From positions 434,001-498,000 of the forward strand of contig JAGVRJ010000009.1 in NCBI GenBank assembly GCA_019059635.1: 64,000 bases of DNA. Reading direction: 5' to 3'. Source of the stretch: Proales similis. Lineage: Eukaryota; Rotifera; Eurotatoria; Ploima; Proalidae. Numbering within the stretch: the first letter of the stretch is position 1; each line of letters begins with the position of its first letter. Both the position numbers and the translations under genes were made by a program. Below are positions 12,808-24,539 of the stretch, one piece after another. The notes beneath the pieces are model-generated. The model did not search any database. It saw nothing but the letters and a program-made list of their open reading frames with translations, and was not told where the DNA came from.

Positions 12808-13814
12808 ATGAGCGAATCGGAGACGAGGGAGGAAAAGCATGAAAGAAATTCGAAAAGAATAGCGATCGAGTAATTCTTGCCATTTGAAGAGATGTCGGGC
12901 GGCTGAATTGAAGCTTTTTTGAAGAAAAAATCTGTCGATCGGCATCCTTGAGACGGACAAGGGCCAAGTTAGACTCAAACGAGTGAGAGGCAAGTTCATC
13001 CACTCTAAAGGCTACCAGGACAGTCGAGGTGAAGAGTGGCTGTTGCCGGAGGAGGCTTTCTACTTGGCCGAAAGCGTATGCTTTTCTCTCTATTTCACTT
13101 TTTCTCCTTCCGATGGCTTAACTAGCTGGCATGAACGTTTAGGGCTCGCTGGTCGTTTACGCCTGTTACAATGGCGACGAGCACAAACTGATGCAGCTGT
13201 CCTTGCAGCTGCTCGCTCAGCTTTTATTTTCCGCGCGAGAGAAGAGCGCACCCAAAACAGCAACGATCAGCTCACCGCTAGAGTTCAGCGATTATCTCAT
13301 TTACTCTGAACTCACAGAACTCGGCTTCATTCTCAGAAGGAAATTGGACAAAAAGAAGCGGCTAAAAGTCAAAGACAAGAATCGGGCGACGCGCGAGAAA
13401 CGGTCGCTTCCACTCCTTGACTCAAACGTTCGGTACGAGCTAAACGAAATAGACAGGCGGATAGATTCGCTCGTATCGAACGTGAGCATCGAGGAATTGT
13501 GCAATGAGCTGATCACGGACGACGGCCAATGCGAGACAAATGAGCTGCGTCGATTCGATCAAATATTCAATGTTTACGAATCGTCTAAAACATTTAAAAA
13601 ATCAAACGAACAAGAGAATAGACAAAAAGTGAGCCTTGTGTGCAACACAAGCGGCAGTGGGCTAGAAATTCCCAGTCTGGCTGATTTACTCTTGAACCAG
13701 TTCGATTGCAACGCGAAAGCGACCAAACGAATTTACGTCTTTGCCTCGACCGGAGCCAATCTCTACTATGAATTTGACGCAAATCTGCGCATTCCCCACG
13801 TCAAACGCTTCTGA
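12808..13814 (+). CDS. TSEN54: tRNA-splicing endonuclease subunit Sen54, compact form
   Basis: Three exons (12808-12869, 12925-13075, 13143-13814) join to 294 aa. Residues about 30-110 match the Sen54 N-terminal domain: a basic RGKFIHSKGYQDSRGEEWLL entry, then PEEAFYLAESGSLVVY and SDYLIYSELTELGFILRRK. The C-terminus (KRIYVFASTGANLYYEFDAN) matches the conserved C-terminal lobe of Sen54, which folds like the catalytic subunits but is not catalytic. The protein is much shorter than human TSEN54 (526 aa) because the central acidic linker is shortened to a basic/charged stretch. Sen54 pairs with Sen2 in the heterotetramer that cuts introns from pre-tRNAs. The start was chosen at 12808 because the exon 1-2 join then stays open and reaches the N-terminal domain directly. 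KLHL12 ends about 290 nt upstream. Confidence 0.87.
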
Positions 13815-13884
13815 AATGGCTCCTGGGAGACTTTATTCAAATTTACGGGCGCCATTGTCATCGGCGTGTATTTGTGCAAATTCT

Positions 13885-13912
13885 TGAATAAATACTGCAG
13901 CAAATAAAAAAG
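13885..13912 (+). terminator. Polyadenylation signals of TSEN54
   Basis: Two AATAAA-type hexamers lie 70-95 nt after the TSEN54 stop, within 110 nt of the convergent AVL9 stop at 14015. Confidence 0.5.
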
Positions 13913-14014
13913 AAGCGAAGGTCGATCAGATGATGAAATCGGGAAGGAGTGGGCGTAAAAGAAAAAAGAGGCACAAGGGTTGCGGGCGGGGGGAGGGAGG
14001 GAATTTAAGATTTT

Positions 14015-16885
14015 CTAAAACTCGTCGTTGCCCTTGGAGCTGCTGCTGCTCTTGCTGAACGACGGAGACGACCAGTTTGAAAGAAATGAGGAGAACGACG
14101 ACTTGGCCTGACTAAACGCGTCGTTCACTGCCTTGCCAGTGCTGTTGACCAGTTTTCCGCCTTCGGCAAACGCCTTGTTCAGTTTGCGTCCAGACTCGCT
14201 GCCGACAAATATGGCGTTCAACTTGAGCTTTATATCGCTCAAGTTCATCTGACCGTTGAACGGATGCTCGAATCGCAGCGATTCCATTTCATCGAGCTGG
14301 ACACGAAACACTTGAAGCTTTGTACTGTTTGCGTCGGTGGACAAGTCCTGGGCCAAGTTGTCGATGATCTTGCGATCGAGTTTTAAAAGTGCCTGCTCCA
14401 GTCGGGCCCGGTGAGTGTCAAGCCACTCGTCGTACCACTCGGTCTCTTTGAGCGCGTCCACAAAACTCGAATTGTAGTCGTCTCGGAAATCGGACGCCGA
14501 GCCCGATTCGACGGTCACCGCCGACACATTTGAGCTGTGCGAGTTCTTGCGACTCTTTTTCTTTGTTTTCTTGTGGAAATTCTCGTTCAGCTTATTCTCG
14601 GACTTGGCGAGGTCTTGCTGCGGCTCCATGTCGTCGTTAGAGGCCGATATTGAGTTGCTGCTCGAGCTCGCGTTCCGTTCGCTTATCTTTTCCATTTCGT
14701 TTAGCAGCGTTTCGCATGCCTCTTCGCGAATCATGGCAGCAAGTAAATTGTACATGTAGAGTTTAAAGTGAACTCTGATCCAGTCATCGCTGCCTTCCCA
14801 ACAGTTGCTGGTGTTGAGCGGATCGTTGGACAAGTCGAGCTTGCTTTGCGACGAGGTCTTTTTGAACGACACCAGAGTCGGCGTGTTGGTCGACTCGATC
14901 GAGTTGTTGCGTTCCGCGTTTATGTGCTTGATGAGGTACTCGACAAATCGAAGATCGGCCGTTGTAAGCTGCAGCTGCTTCTTGAGCTGCTCGTTGCCAA
15001 TTATTTCCAGATCGCTCTCGTCAACGTAGGCGTCTAGGTCGTCGTGCAGGCGCTGCTTGAACAAAACGTTGGTGGCTCCGATCGTAAAGCCGAACGTGGT
15101 CATTTTCTGCTCTCTCTTGTCCATCTTCTGACTGGCAATCATCGACGGGGTCCGCTCCAGTGTCTGTGGTTCGTTCGTCGTCGGCGATTGATTCGCACCG
15201 TCGGCATCCTCGCTCGGCGCGCCTCCTTTCATCATTGACATCATCAGCGTTGTGGTGCAGTAAAGTTTTGTGTTCATTTTGTTTATCATGCTGAAATAGT
15301 CCAAGTACTGAAGAGACAAGTACGGATGCAAAATGTTGAACTGGTTGAACAGGTTTATGGGCATGCCAAAGTCCTTTTCGAGCAGATGAAAGTCGAGCTT
15401 GCTCTTGGGCTGCTCGCCAGATTCATATTCGATTGTCTCGTCAAGGGTCTCTTTTACTTCATTGCTCGACTTTGAGACGGTCAAATGCTGGCGGCTTGAT
15501 GTGCGCTGCCGACTCGAGCTGTCGCTGTTCTGATTCGATCTGGACGACGGCGAGCTCCAGTCGACTATTTTGAACACGTCGGTCACTTTGCTTTTGAGCA
15601 TTTCGCCCAAATTGGTGTCGTTCGAGCGTCGCTCGTCGTCAATCGAACTGCGACTCGCTGACTTGTACATGTCGCTTTTAAGACTAAGCTTTCCTTCTTG
15701 GAAAGAATGTCCACTTAGCTCGTCGCCAGATGCGAGCTCATGACTCAGGTCGTCCAGATTTTCTGATTGCTTTGAGTTGGCGCCGCTGTTTGAGTGATTG
15801 CCACTGTTGCTGCTCTGGTTGTTGAAGCTGAAGATTTTGTTAAATACCGATGAAAACGGCGCAGTCGACGAACTCGAATGGCTATACTGGTCGACGTGAA
15901 TTTCGGGCAAGGTGCGCACAGACGATGTGGAAACCGAATGCGACAGCATGCCGGTGCCGACGCTCTTTCTTCGCGAGAAAGACATTTTCTTTTTTTTGGA
16001 CTTTCGCTGCGAGCCGCTCTTGCGCGTACCGTTCAGCTCGTGTTTCTTTCTTACTTTGCGCTCTAGCTCGCAGTTGACCAGATCCATAGAGTTGAAGAAT
16101 CCGGAGCACTTGTCCAGACCGTGCTCGCTGAGCAGCTCGGGAACGAGCGAAACCAGAGACATGATTGTGTTGGACAGATTTGCGACTGGCTTCAGCTGAA
16201 ACAAGCACTTTTTCTGCAGAAGCAAAAGTTTGAACAACATCAGCACCTTGTGTTGATAGCGAAGAACAAGGTCCGAGGGAGACAAGCCGAAAGAAAAGTG
16301 GCCGGCGCCCTCGCCGTCTCGGCTGGTCTCAAACGACTTGTTCAGCAAGTGATAGGCGTCGCGTAGAATGTCCGTTTTGTGAAAATTTTTCTGCTCAAAG
16401 TAGGCGCTGGTCACCGAATGAAGCTTGAGGCCAATGCTCGAGTAGAACGGCTTGGGCGAGATGACGCACACGCTCTTTTGCAGAGTGTTACGCGTCACTT
16501 CGCTGTCTTTGCGCAGCAGCTGAGACGCGTCGAGCTGCTGGTAGCATGAGACTCCGAACAAAGTGCGTTTGGGCTCCTCCTTGCTCTTATCGTTCGATCC
16601 GTCCTCGTCTGTCTCGTCTTGGCCAGTGTCATCTTCCAGGTGAAAGTAGACGTAGTCTTTCTCGTAGTTGTGAGAGCCGTCTGGCAGCGCCAGTGAGGGC
16701 AAGTGCGACCACTTTTTGGGCAAGATGTAAGTGTCCACCTCGTCTGATTCGCATTTTCTGATCCGCTCGTCGGTCGGATAGACAAACTCGACTTGACAGC
16801 CCTTTTTGTGGTGGAAGCCGACTACCATGATGTACATGACCGCTGCCTGGTCGGCTCGGTCATCGGGCGAGGCTTGATGCGTCAT
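14015..16885 (-). CDS. AVL9: AVL9 homologue, late secretory pathway DENN-related protein
   Basis: A single uninterrupted frame of 956 aa on the minus strand, with ATG at 16883-16885. The N-terminal half matches AVL9: MYIMVVGFHHKKGCQVEF, LPSLALPDGSHNYEKDYVYF, FGVSCYQQLDA, QKSVCVISPKPFYSSIGLKL and SDLVLRYQHKVLMLFKLLLL. A longin/DENN-like fold is expected over residues about 15-270, with further conserved blocks around 520-720. These are separated by Ser/Asn-rich and basic low-complexity linkers that are probably disordered. AVL9 acts in post-Golgi exocytic transport and cell polarity. In animals it probably has a RabGEF-like DENN role, which is family knowledge and not visible here. It has no introns, while its neighbours KLHL12 and TSEN54 are cut every 100-250 nt. 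It ends convergently with TSEN54. Confidence 0.93.
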   Translation of the reverse strand: MTHQASPDDRADQAAVMYIMVVGFHHKKGCQVEFVYPTDERIRKCESDEVDTYILPKKWSHLPSLALPDGSHNYEKDYVYFHLEDDTGQDETDEDGSNDKSKEEPKRTLFGVSCYQQLDASQLLRKDSEVTRNTLQKSVCVISPKPFYSSIGLKLHSVTSAYFEQKNFHKTDILRDAYHLLNKSFETSRDGEGAGHFSFGLSPSDLVLRYQHKVLMLFKLLLLQKKCLFQLKPVANLSNTIMSLVSLVPELLSEHGLDKCSGFFNSMDLVNCELERKVRKKHELNGTRKSGSQRKSKKKKMSFSRRKSVGTGMLSHSVSTSSVRTLPEIHVDQYSHSSSSTAPFSSVFNKIFSFNNQSSNSGNHSNSGANSKQSENLDDLSHELASGDELSGHSFQEGKLSLKSDMYKSASRSSIDDERRSNDTNLGEMLKSKVTDVFKIVDWSSPSSRSNQNSDSSSRQRTSSRQHLTVSKSSNEVKETLDETIEYESGEQPKSKLDFHLLEKDFGMPINLFNQFNILHPYLSLQYLDYFSMINKMNTKLYCTTTLMMSMMKGGAPSEDADGANQSPTTNEPQTLERTPSMIASQKMDKREQKMTTFGFTIGATNVLFKQRLHDDLDAYVDESDLEIIGNEQLKKQLQLTTADLRFVEYLIKHINAERNNSIESTNTPTLVSFKKTSSQSKLDLSNDPLNTSNCWEGSDDWIRVHFKLYMYNLLAAMIREEACETLLNEMEKISERNASSSSNSISASNDDMEPQQDLAKSENKLNENFHKKTKKKSRKNSHSSNVSAVTVESGSASDFRDDYNSSFVDALKETEWYDEWLDTHRARLEQALLKLDRKIIDNLAQDLSTDANSTKLQVFRVQLDEMESLRFEHPFNGQMNLSDIKLKLNAIFVGSESGRKLNKAFAEGGKLVNSTGKAVNDAFSQAKSSFSSFLSNWSSPSFSKSSSSSKGNDEF

Positions 16886-18504
<1,619 letters not shown>

Positions 18505-18580
18505 GCCAATTGTTGTCTAATCGTCTTCCTACTCTTTTGTTCATAATCTTGTTCACACTTCAGTCGCTTGTAATAATCAA

Positions 18581-18590
18581 AAATAAAAAT
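18581..18590 (+). terminator. AATAAA polyadenylation signal of histone H4
   Basis: AAAATAAAAA lies about 80 nt after the H4 stop in an A-rich context. A histone stem-loop is absent in the interval. Confidence 0.5.
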
Positions 18591-18729
18591 TCACTCAATT
18601 TTCAATGCTCACGTCCATGCTTGACTGGTCCACATTATGTAAATTGGGCAAGTTGGTGGGCAACCACGATCTAATTAGGGTTGAGTCGGCAATAGCAAAT
18701 CACGGTGACCGCCTGGAAGTAAAAGCCAA

Positions 18730-19653
18730 ATGGATATTGACGCCTTCAACACTCTGGAGCTACCAGTCGGCGCTAGCGAGGCCGAAATCAAGCGCTCTTA
18801 TCGTCGACTTGCACTCATCTGGCACCCGGACAAGAATCCCGACGACTGCGAACGAGCCGAGCGACGCTTCAAGGATATCGTGCGCGCCTACGAGTCGCTG
18901 TCTAAAAGTATTCGATTAGAATTATTCTTTTCCTCAATCAGTTGAGCCCAATCTAAACGTTTCCGCACAGAACTCAATTTCAATGCCGGTCTGGCCAGCT
19001 CCAAGGACAGTGAACGTGAATACGACTTTGAGAACAGCAACTACCAGGACTACTTTGAATGGCTCGAAAAGGAAAAAGCCCGACTTAGCCGGGCAACATT
19101 CAAAGTGACGTATCAAATTGGCGGACGAACATTTGTGAAGTATGTGCACACGAACCAGAGGCCGACCGCATCTTTCACACCCACCAAGCCAACGAGCAGC
19201 AATTCAAGAGCTTTCAGCAGCGAGTTCAAACGTGGCCGCAAGGTCGACCCTCCCGTCTCGTCGACAGATTTGAATAAGGAAACCAAGCTGCGAAGCAGTG
19301 GAGTAAGCCAGACTGACTACCGTCGTACCATTCAGAGCATGCTCTTCCCGAACAGAGTCGACTCGGACTATAGCGAGGCAAAGGAGGAGAGGCGGTATTC
19401 GTTCTGCTGCTATGTAGATGACTTCAAAGTGATTACATCGTCGTCAACTGGTTCAAACAGCTACCAGGTGCAGAACGAGGAGGAAAAAGTGGAGCTGAAC
19501 GACCAGAAGGAGTTGGTCGACTACCTAGAGAGGCTGGGAATGGCCCAGAAGCAACAAGAGAAGCCGCTCGAGTCAAAATCGTTGTTTAACTTTGGATTCA
19601 AGAACGACGGCGACTGGAGTCAAGTTAGAAGAGTCACTACGGCCACCTCTTAG
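18730..19653 (+). CDS. J-domain protein of unassigned subfamily
   Basis: Two exons (18730-18907, 18971-19653) join in phase to 286 aa. Residues 1-60 are a complete J domain: helix [16 protein letters not shown], the HPD tripeptide in [20 protein letters not shown], and helix IV. It should stimulate an Hsp70 ATPase. The rest has no Gly/Phe-rich region, zinc finger or DNAJB-type client domain. It contains an aromatic/charged segment ([13 protein letters not shown]), a beta-like stretch ([18 protein letters not shown]) and an acidic C-terminal third. I do not recognise the subfamily. It lies 225 nt after H4, and the next gene downstream, 1.2 kb away, is also a J protein. The two share only the J domain, so recent tandem duplication is not evident. 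Confidence 0.85.
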
Positions 19654-20874
19654 GTTCTCGTGTTGTTCACTAGCATTGTTTTCTTGGGCCAGATCATCGA
19701 TGGTTAAACAAAAATAAACTCAGATTGCGCAATAATCGTTTCACTTGAGGCGCACACATACACCGATTTAGGGCACTGCAGTCTGACTAGCGACCAGCGA
19801 AAGGAGCTCTAGTCTTGAGCTCCAAATTGAGTTTGGAATAGATTTTCGCAGTTCGCATGCGCAATTCAGTTGCGCCTGCCTTTTTTTCTCTGCCGAGTTG
19901 CCTCCTGAACAACTGGATTACTGGATGAGGAGGAGAACGAGAGGCAACTAGCGAGTCTAGCTAGCGCACAAGGGAAAGCTGCGGATTAATTAGTTTATAC
20001 ACCCAGATAGCAATCAGAGGGGCCAACAAAGACAAATAGCGTTAGAGGGCGAATATAGAGAACAAAAGACACCGAAGATGATGAATATGCTCTATCAGAC
20101 CGTACCGCTAAGAAAAGATACAAGACCATAATGAGACAGACTCTAATTGGATCGTTTGTTCTCATTATGTAAATTCGGAGACCAAGTATCGGACCGAAAG
20201 CGGGTCACTGGGCCTTTGATTGAGCCAGCGTCTATATGTGTGTTTGGGCTAAAATAAAGGCTAAGGAAACGCCCGTGCTTGGCGACCGGCGCCCGGGCTC
20301 GTTGCCTTCGTCATGTACATACTCTAAGTCGCTGCAACCATTCTAATCTCTCTTGCTCGCTCGTTCTAAAGCAAACCCTCGAAATGCTCATAATTTATGA
20401 GAGCGCAAGCCAACGTTGAATAAATTACCAAATACAAAATATGAAGAGCGATCGACTAAGCGAGCGGCGTAAAAAATAGATTCGAAAGTGCGATTTGACT
20501 CCATTTGTTTCTTGAAGCGTTCCTGCTTGTGTGTGCGGTCTCCTCAGCAGAGAGAACGCAAAATACACGCGCGCACTCATTGAGCCGAGAGTTTTAGATT
20601 TTTCTTGCGAAGAGTGAATGTGTGTCTAATCACCATTTAGATTACCCAATCGGCATAGAAACTTTGTTTCCATCCTTTCACTTTTCACAATTTGCGTTCT
20701 AGAACATTCCAGCCAGTTCATAATCAGTGTCTCACACTCTTTCAATATTCGCCATTGTCGATTGTCATTTAATTCGTGTTTAGAGGTCGACTGGATCGGC
20801 AACGATATTTAGACTTGGCGAGGCTGAATATTGTTGAAAGCTAACCGACTAATAGTGAGCTCGTCGTGTACAAT
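19654..20874. other. Intergenic region between two J-protein genes
   Basis: 1.2 kb with no coding signal. It contains a polyA signal (AAAATAAACT near 19710) and two perfect short hairpins, with arms at 19803-19809/19817-19823 and 20127-20136/20160-20169. The promoter of the DNAJB6-type gene must lie at its right end. No tRNA or snRNA features were seen. Confidence 0.55.
20127..20169. repeat. 10-bp perfect inverted repeat with 23-nt loop
   Basis: CATAATGAGA at 20127-20136 is matched by TCTCATTATG at 20160-20169. It could form a small hairpin. No RNA family or terminal-repeat element was recognised, and no target duplication is seen outside the arms. Confidence 0.6.
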
Positions 20875-21864
20875 ATGGCTGGCAAGAGCTACTACGAAAT
20901 GCTCGAGGTGACCCATTCGGCCACCGAGGCAGAGATTAAAAAGGCTTACAGACGACTGGCGCTCAAATGGCACCCGGACAAGAACCCGAACAACATAAAA
21001 GAGGCCGAAGTGAAATTCAAAGAGATTTCGGAGGCCTACGAAGTCCTGTCAGACAGTGAGTCTCAACTCTTTTCAAACAGTAACCATCAGCGTCTAACTG
21101 TAAAATGAATTGAAGAGAAAAAGCGCGAAATCTACGACCGCCACGGCAAAGAGGGTCTGATGAGAGGCTCGGGCGCGGGCGGTGACTTCAATCAGGGCTT
21201 CGATGCCGACTTCGGCTTCAACCCATTCTCGTTCGGTTTTGGTCGAGGTTCCGCCGGCAGCTTCCATTTCCGCAGCCCGCATGACATATTTGCCGAGTTC
21301 TTCGGTACAAGCAACATATTCGATCTGTTCGACGACGACGCCCTATTCCCTGGTCAGTCCGGCCGACGTGGCACCAAACGTGGCCGTAACGGTGCTCCTG
21401 GTGGCTCGAGCATGATGCAGGCCTTTTTCGGCTTTCCCGGCTTCGAAGATCACGCGTTCGGTCCCATGTCCGGGTATGTGGCACCATAGTCCCTCTTACG
21501 CTGGTTGCCACCTGTTCTTGTCTTAAACACGATTTTGTTCAATCGTTTAGATTCACGTCATTTTCTTCGTTCAGCAGCAGCAGTGGCGGCACTGGCGGTG
21601 GCGGCGGTCGAAATACGGGCGTAGTTAAGTCTACGTCAAAGTCGACCAAGGTCGTTAATGGTAAAAAGCATGTGACCACCAAGTAAGGCCATACGCAAGC
21701 ATCTCTATCCACCTACCGATTGCTAAACAAAATCTGTTTTATCTCGCAACCTAAGGATCGTGGAAAATGGCGTCGAAACGGTAATCGTTGAGGAGGACGG
21801 ACAAGTCACTTCCAAAACAGTAAACGGAAAGGCGCAGCCGATCGAGTATCGCCGCCAGAAATAG
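20875..21864 (+). CDS. DNAJB6: DNAJB6/Mrj-type HSP40 co-chaperone
   Basis: Four exons (20875-21055, 21116-21473, 21551-21682, 21756-21864) join to 259 aa. Residues 1-70 are a J domain with HPD ([18 protein letters not shown]). Then come [10 protein letters not shown], a Gly/Phe-rich region ([17 protein letters not shown]), HDIFAEFFG and FDLFDDD. A Ser-rich block ([13 protein letters not shown]) precedes the C-terminal hairpin [25 protein letters not shown]. This order and the KRIVENG..V.VEEDG motif are diagnostic for DNAJB6/DNAJB2-like proteins. The Ser/Thr-rich block is what lets DNAJB6 suppress polyglutamine aggregation, and the same window encodes a polyQ protein (Domino). The start is the ATG at 20875. 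Confidence 0.93.
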
Positions 21865-22535
21865 ACGCTCATTATTATTTATAAATATTTAAGAGCGCTC
21901 TTTACTTTTTGCAGCCAAATCGGAGAAGTCCAAAATGCGCATTGAACGACGACCGAAATAAATTAAAAAGAGGCTCGGCCTTTACCGTCTGTCCTTCTTT
22001 CTTTCTCACGCCCTTTCTGCACGTCAAGATCAACTAGAAAAGCTTGAGTTCTATTTTCGTTCCTCTTTCTTCTTCGTTCTGTTCGGTCCGCTTTTATTCT
22101 GCTGTTACTTTCTATCTCCAGTCAAACTCACATTCAGTCTGTGCGGTTCACTATCCTATGAAGCAAATAAAAACACCAGCGCTCACAGAGACGAAGGATC
22201 GATCCTCTTCTTCTTGTTTTTCTTTTTCAATCAGCCTCATCATCGGCACATTCAAGTGAAAACTCGGCAGCGTTTGATGCATAGTTTGATTTGAACCAAT
22301 CGGAGTTTTACAGCGAACCTGACGATCGTGCATATTTTGCCTTGCACCTACTTCTTTGATTGCTTGAACGCTTTTCGCTTTGACAAAGCATATAATTCCC
22401 GACATTATGCATTGATTATCTTGGCCAACTGCTAAAATTGGAAAAAAAATGCTCTTTTTGCGCCTCATTCGAATTTAGATCAATCTTCAAAAGGAGTTTA
22501 GAGAATAGCCAGATCGCAACTACCGACCACGGAGC
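21865..22535. other. Intergenic region between DNAJB6-type gene and OS-9
   Basis: 670 nt holding an AATAAA for the upstream gene near 21957 and a pyrimidine-rich stretch (about 22000-22130). No coding evidence was found. The short frames here have no conserved residues. Confidence 0.55.
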
Positions 22536-24449
22536 ATGAAACCAGGCAGAATAGCAGCCAACGCTGTTCTCGTTTGCTCATTGCTGCTGCTTTGTTCGTT
22601 CAGAGCATTGGCCGCGGGCGTTTTGGATCTAAACGAAATAGAGAACGTTTTCTACAACTTTGAAATCGCCAGCCAGAGACCCGTCGTGCAGAATGAAGAG
22701 CTCACGTCTGAACAGTCGCAATCGTCGTTCACTGTGAAGAATGTTCACGGTCAAGAGTTCATGTGTAGCATTCCGTTTGTCTCTAGCCAGTCGACGGCCG
22801 ACGAGACTAAAGCCGAACGTGAACAATCTGAGCTGATCGCAATCAGCGACAGTCTAAGCCAAGAAATGAAAAAGCTCAAGAAATTGAACATGTGCATTAT
22901 TAAGGTAAAATTCACTCGGCCAGTTCTGAAACTCGAGCAATTCTTCTTCATCTTGGCCAGAATTTGGGCTGGTGGACGTATGAACTCTGCCTTGGCAAAC
23001 ACGTCACTCAATACCATCTTGAACGTAAGTCTGACTCGGCTGCCTGTCTGCACATTCTCTGAGAACTTGTTCACTTAGCCAACGGTAGCATAATCGGAGC
23101 AGTAATCAACTTGGGCAACTACAGCCATGAATTCGACTGGAAACACGCCGAGTTGAACGAGGCTCCGGCAATCGACAAGATATTCTATCATCAAGAATTC
23201 TACACAAACGGCAGCTACTGTGAGCTGACGGGCGAGCCGAGACGAACAATAGTCAAGGTGGCTTAGACTCTTAAATCTGTTCGAAGCGTTGTCTGACCTT
23301 GTTCTGAAGTATGTTTGCAACGACGATCCGGTGAACAAGATCGAGTCGTTGAGCGAAGTGGAAACATGTGTCTATGAGATAACTCTGCGTACACCAGCCG
23401 TTTGCAAAGTGCCCCATTTCAGTGCCGAACGAGAGTTTAGTCCAATCGAATGTCGTCCAATAATAACTGTCGAGCAGGCCGAAGCCTTGAAAAAGCGAAA
23501 AGAAAAAAGAGTCGAAACTGAAGAGAAACTCGATCGCAAAAAAGGCCGCGACGATCTGAACGTCGATAAGCTTCTAGAAGAGTTCAGCGCATTGGACCAA
23601 CTTAACGATCTTCATCTGCCCACAGAATTGACGGAGAATTTCGATCCGAGCGAAATATCTGAGCTCGTCAAGAAACTGGACAAAAAGTTCACGCCCAGTC
23701 GATTGAGTTCGACTGTGCAACGGTTAAAGGAGGAGGCGTCAGACAGTCTGAAAGCGGCCGAGGAGAGACTGGAGAAGATGGAGGGAAGCATGAAGAAATT
23801 TGAGAACCTTCTCACCGAGATGAGCACAAAACAGAATGAACTGAGCGCCAACGAGCTCATCAAAAAGCAAAAGGAGATCGAAACAGAGATGAAAGAAAGC
23901 CTGATGGACGACGAGCTGTTTGCCAACATACAAAAGCAGGTTGACGAGTTATTGGACAACCTTGACTTGAGAACTCGGCAAGAGGAAAAGCAAGGCAACG
24001 ATGGAGAGAGTGAGCTGCAAGACGTCGAGGAAGACGTCGAGGACGAGCCAGAAAAGACAGGAGAAGAAAAAGCAAAGAAAAGCGACGACGAGATGGAATT
24101 TAAATTGGAACTGACTATTTTAGACTCGGAGAAAAACAGTGGCCTGGAGAACGATGAACAGCTGACCAAGTTGAAGGAGGTATTGGCAAATAAGTTGAAC
24201 AAAATGTCCAACGCAGCCTCTGCCATCGAGCCGAATAAAATCAAAATTCGCGTGTTGAATATAAACGAAGAATCAATCGAGAACCTCAAAGACGAAACCA
24301 ATCCGCTCATCGCAGAGCTAATCAAAAGCAGACAAGAGCAGATCCAAGTGAAAAGGCTTCACCAGGCCTACAACTTTGAGCTTGATCAAACGCCTGAGCC
24401 GAGTGAAGCTGAATCGACCGAAGATCAAAACGTTCAAATTCGCTTCTAA
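22536..24449 (+). CDS. OS9: Protein OS-9, ER lectin of ER-associated degradation
   Basis: Four exons (22536-22904, 22961-23024, 23079-23257, 23310-24449) join exactly to 583 aa. A signal peptide opens the protein (LVCSLLLLCSFRALA). The MRH lectin domain follows at residues about 65-235. It contains the double-Trp motif GWWTYELCLGKHVTQYH, GAVINLGNYSHEFDW, YCELTGEPRRTIVKYVC and ETCVYEITLRTPAVC. These supply the Gln, Arg, Glu and Tyr that bind trimmed mannose, and the conserved cysteines. The C-terminal 300 residues are acidic and coiled-coil-rich, and end in a conserved OS-9 segment (NKIKIRVLNINEES). OS-9 delivers misfolded glycoproteins to the HRD1-SEL1L ligase in the ER lumen. No KDEL-type signal is present. 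It converges with the esterase gene, only 90 nt separating the stops. Confidence 0.92.
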
Positions 24450-24539
24450 TTCATTCTTTTTCTTTACGTTCAGTCTTGTTTTTGTTTTATTTTCAAATTA
24501 AAAGGAAAAAAACGCACACAAACAAGCGGATTTTTATTT

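Noticed and set aside
23612-24325. A 237-codon Ser-rich minus-strand frame opposite OS-9.
   Set aside because: It is antisense to the Glu/Lys-rich OS-9 C-terminus, whose codons produce Ser/Leu/Phe in reverse; no independent support.
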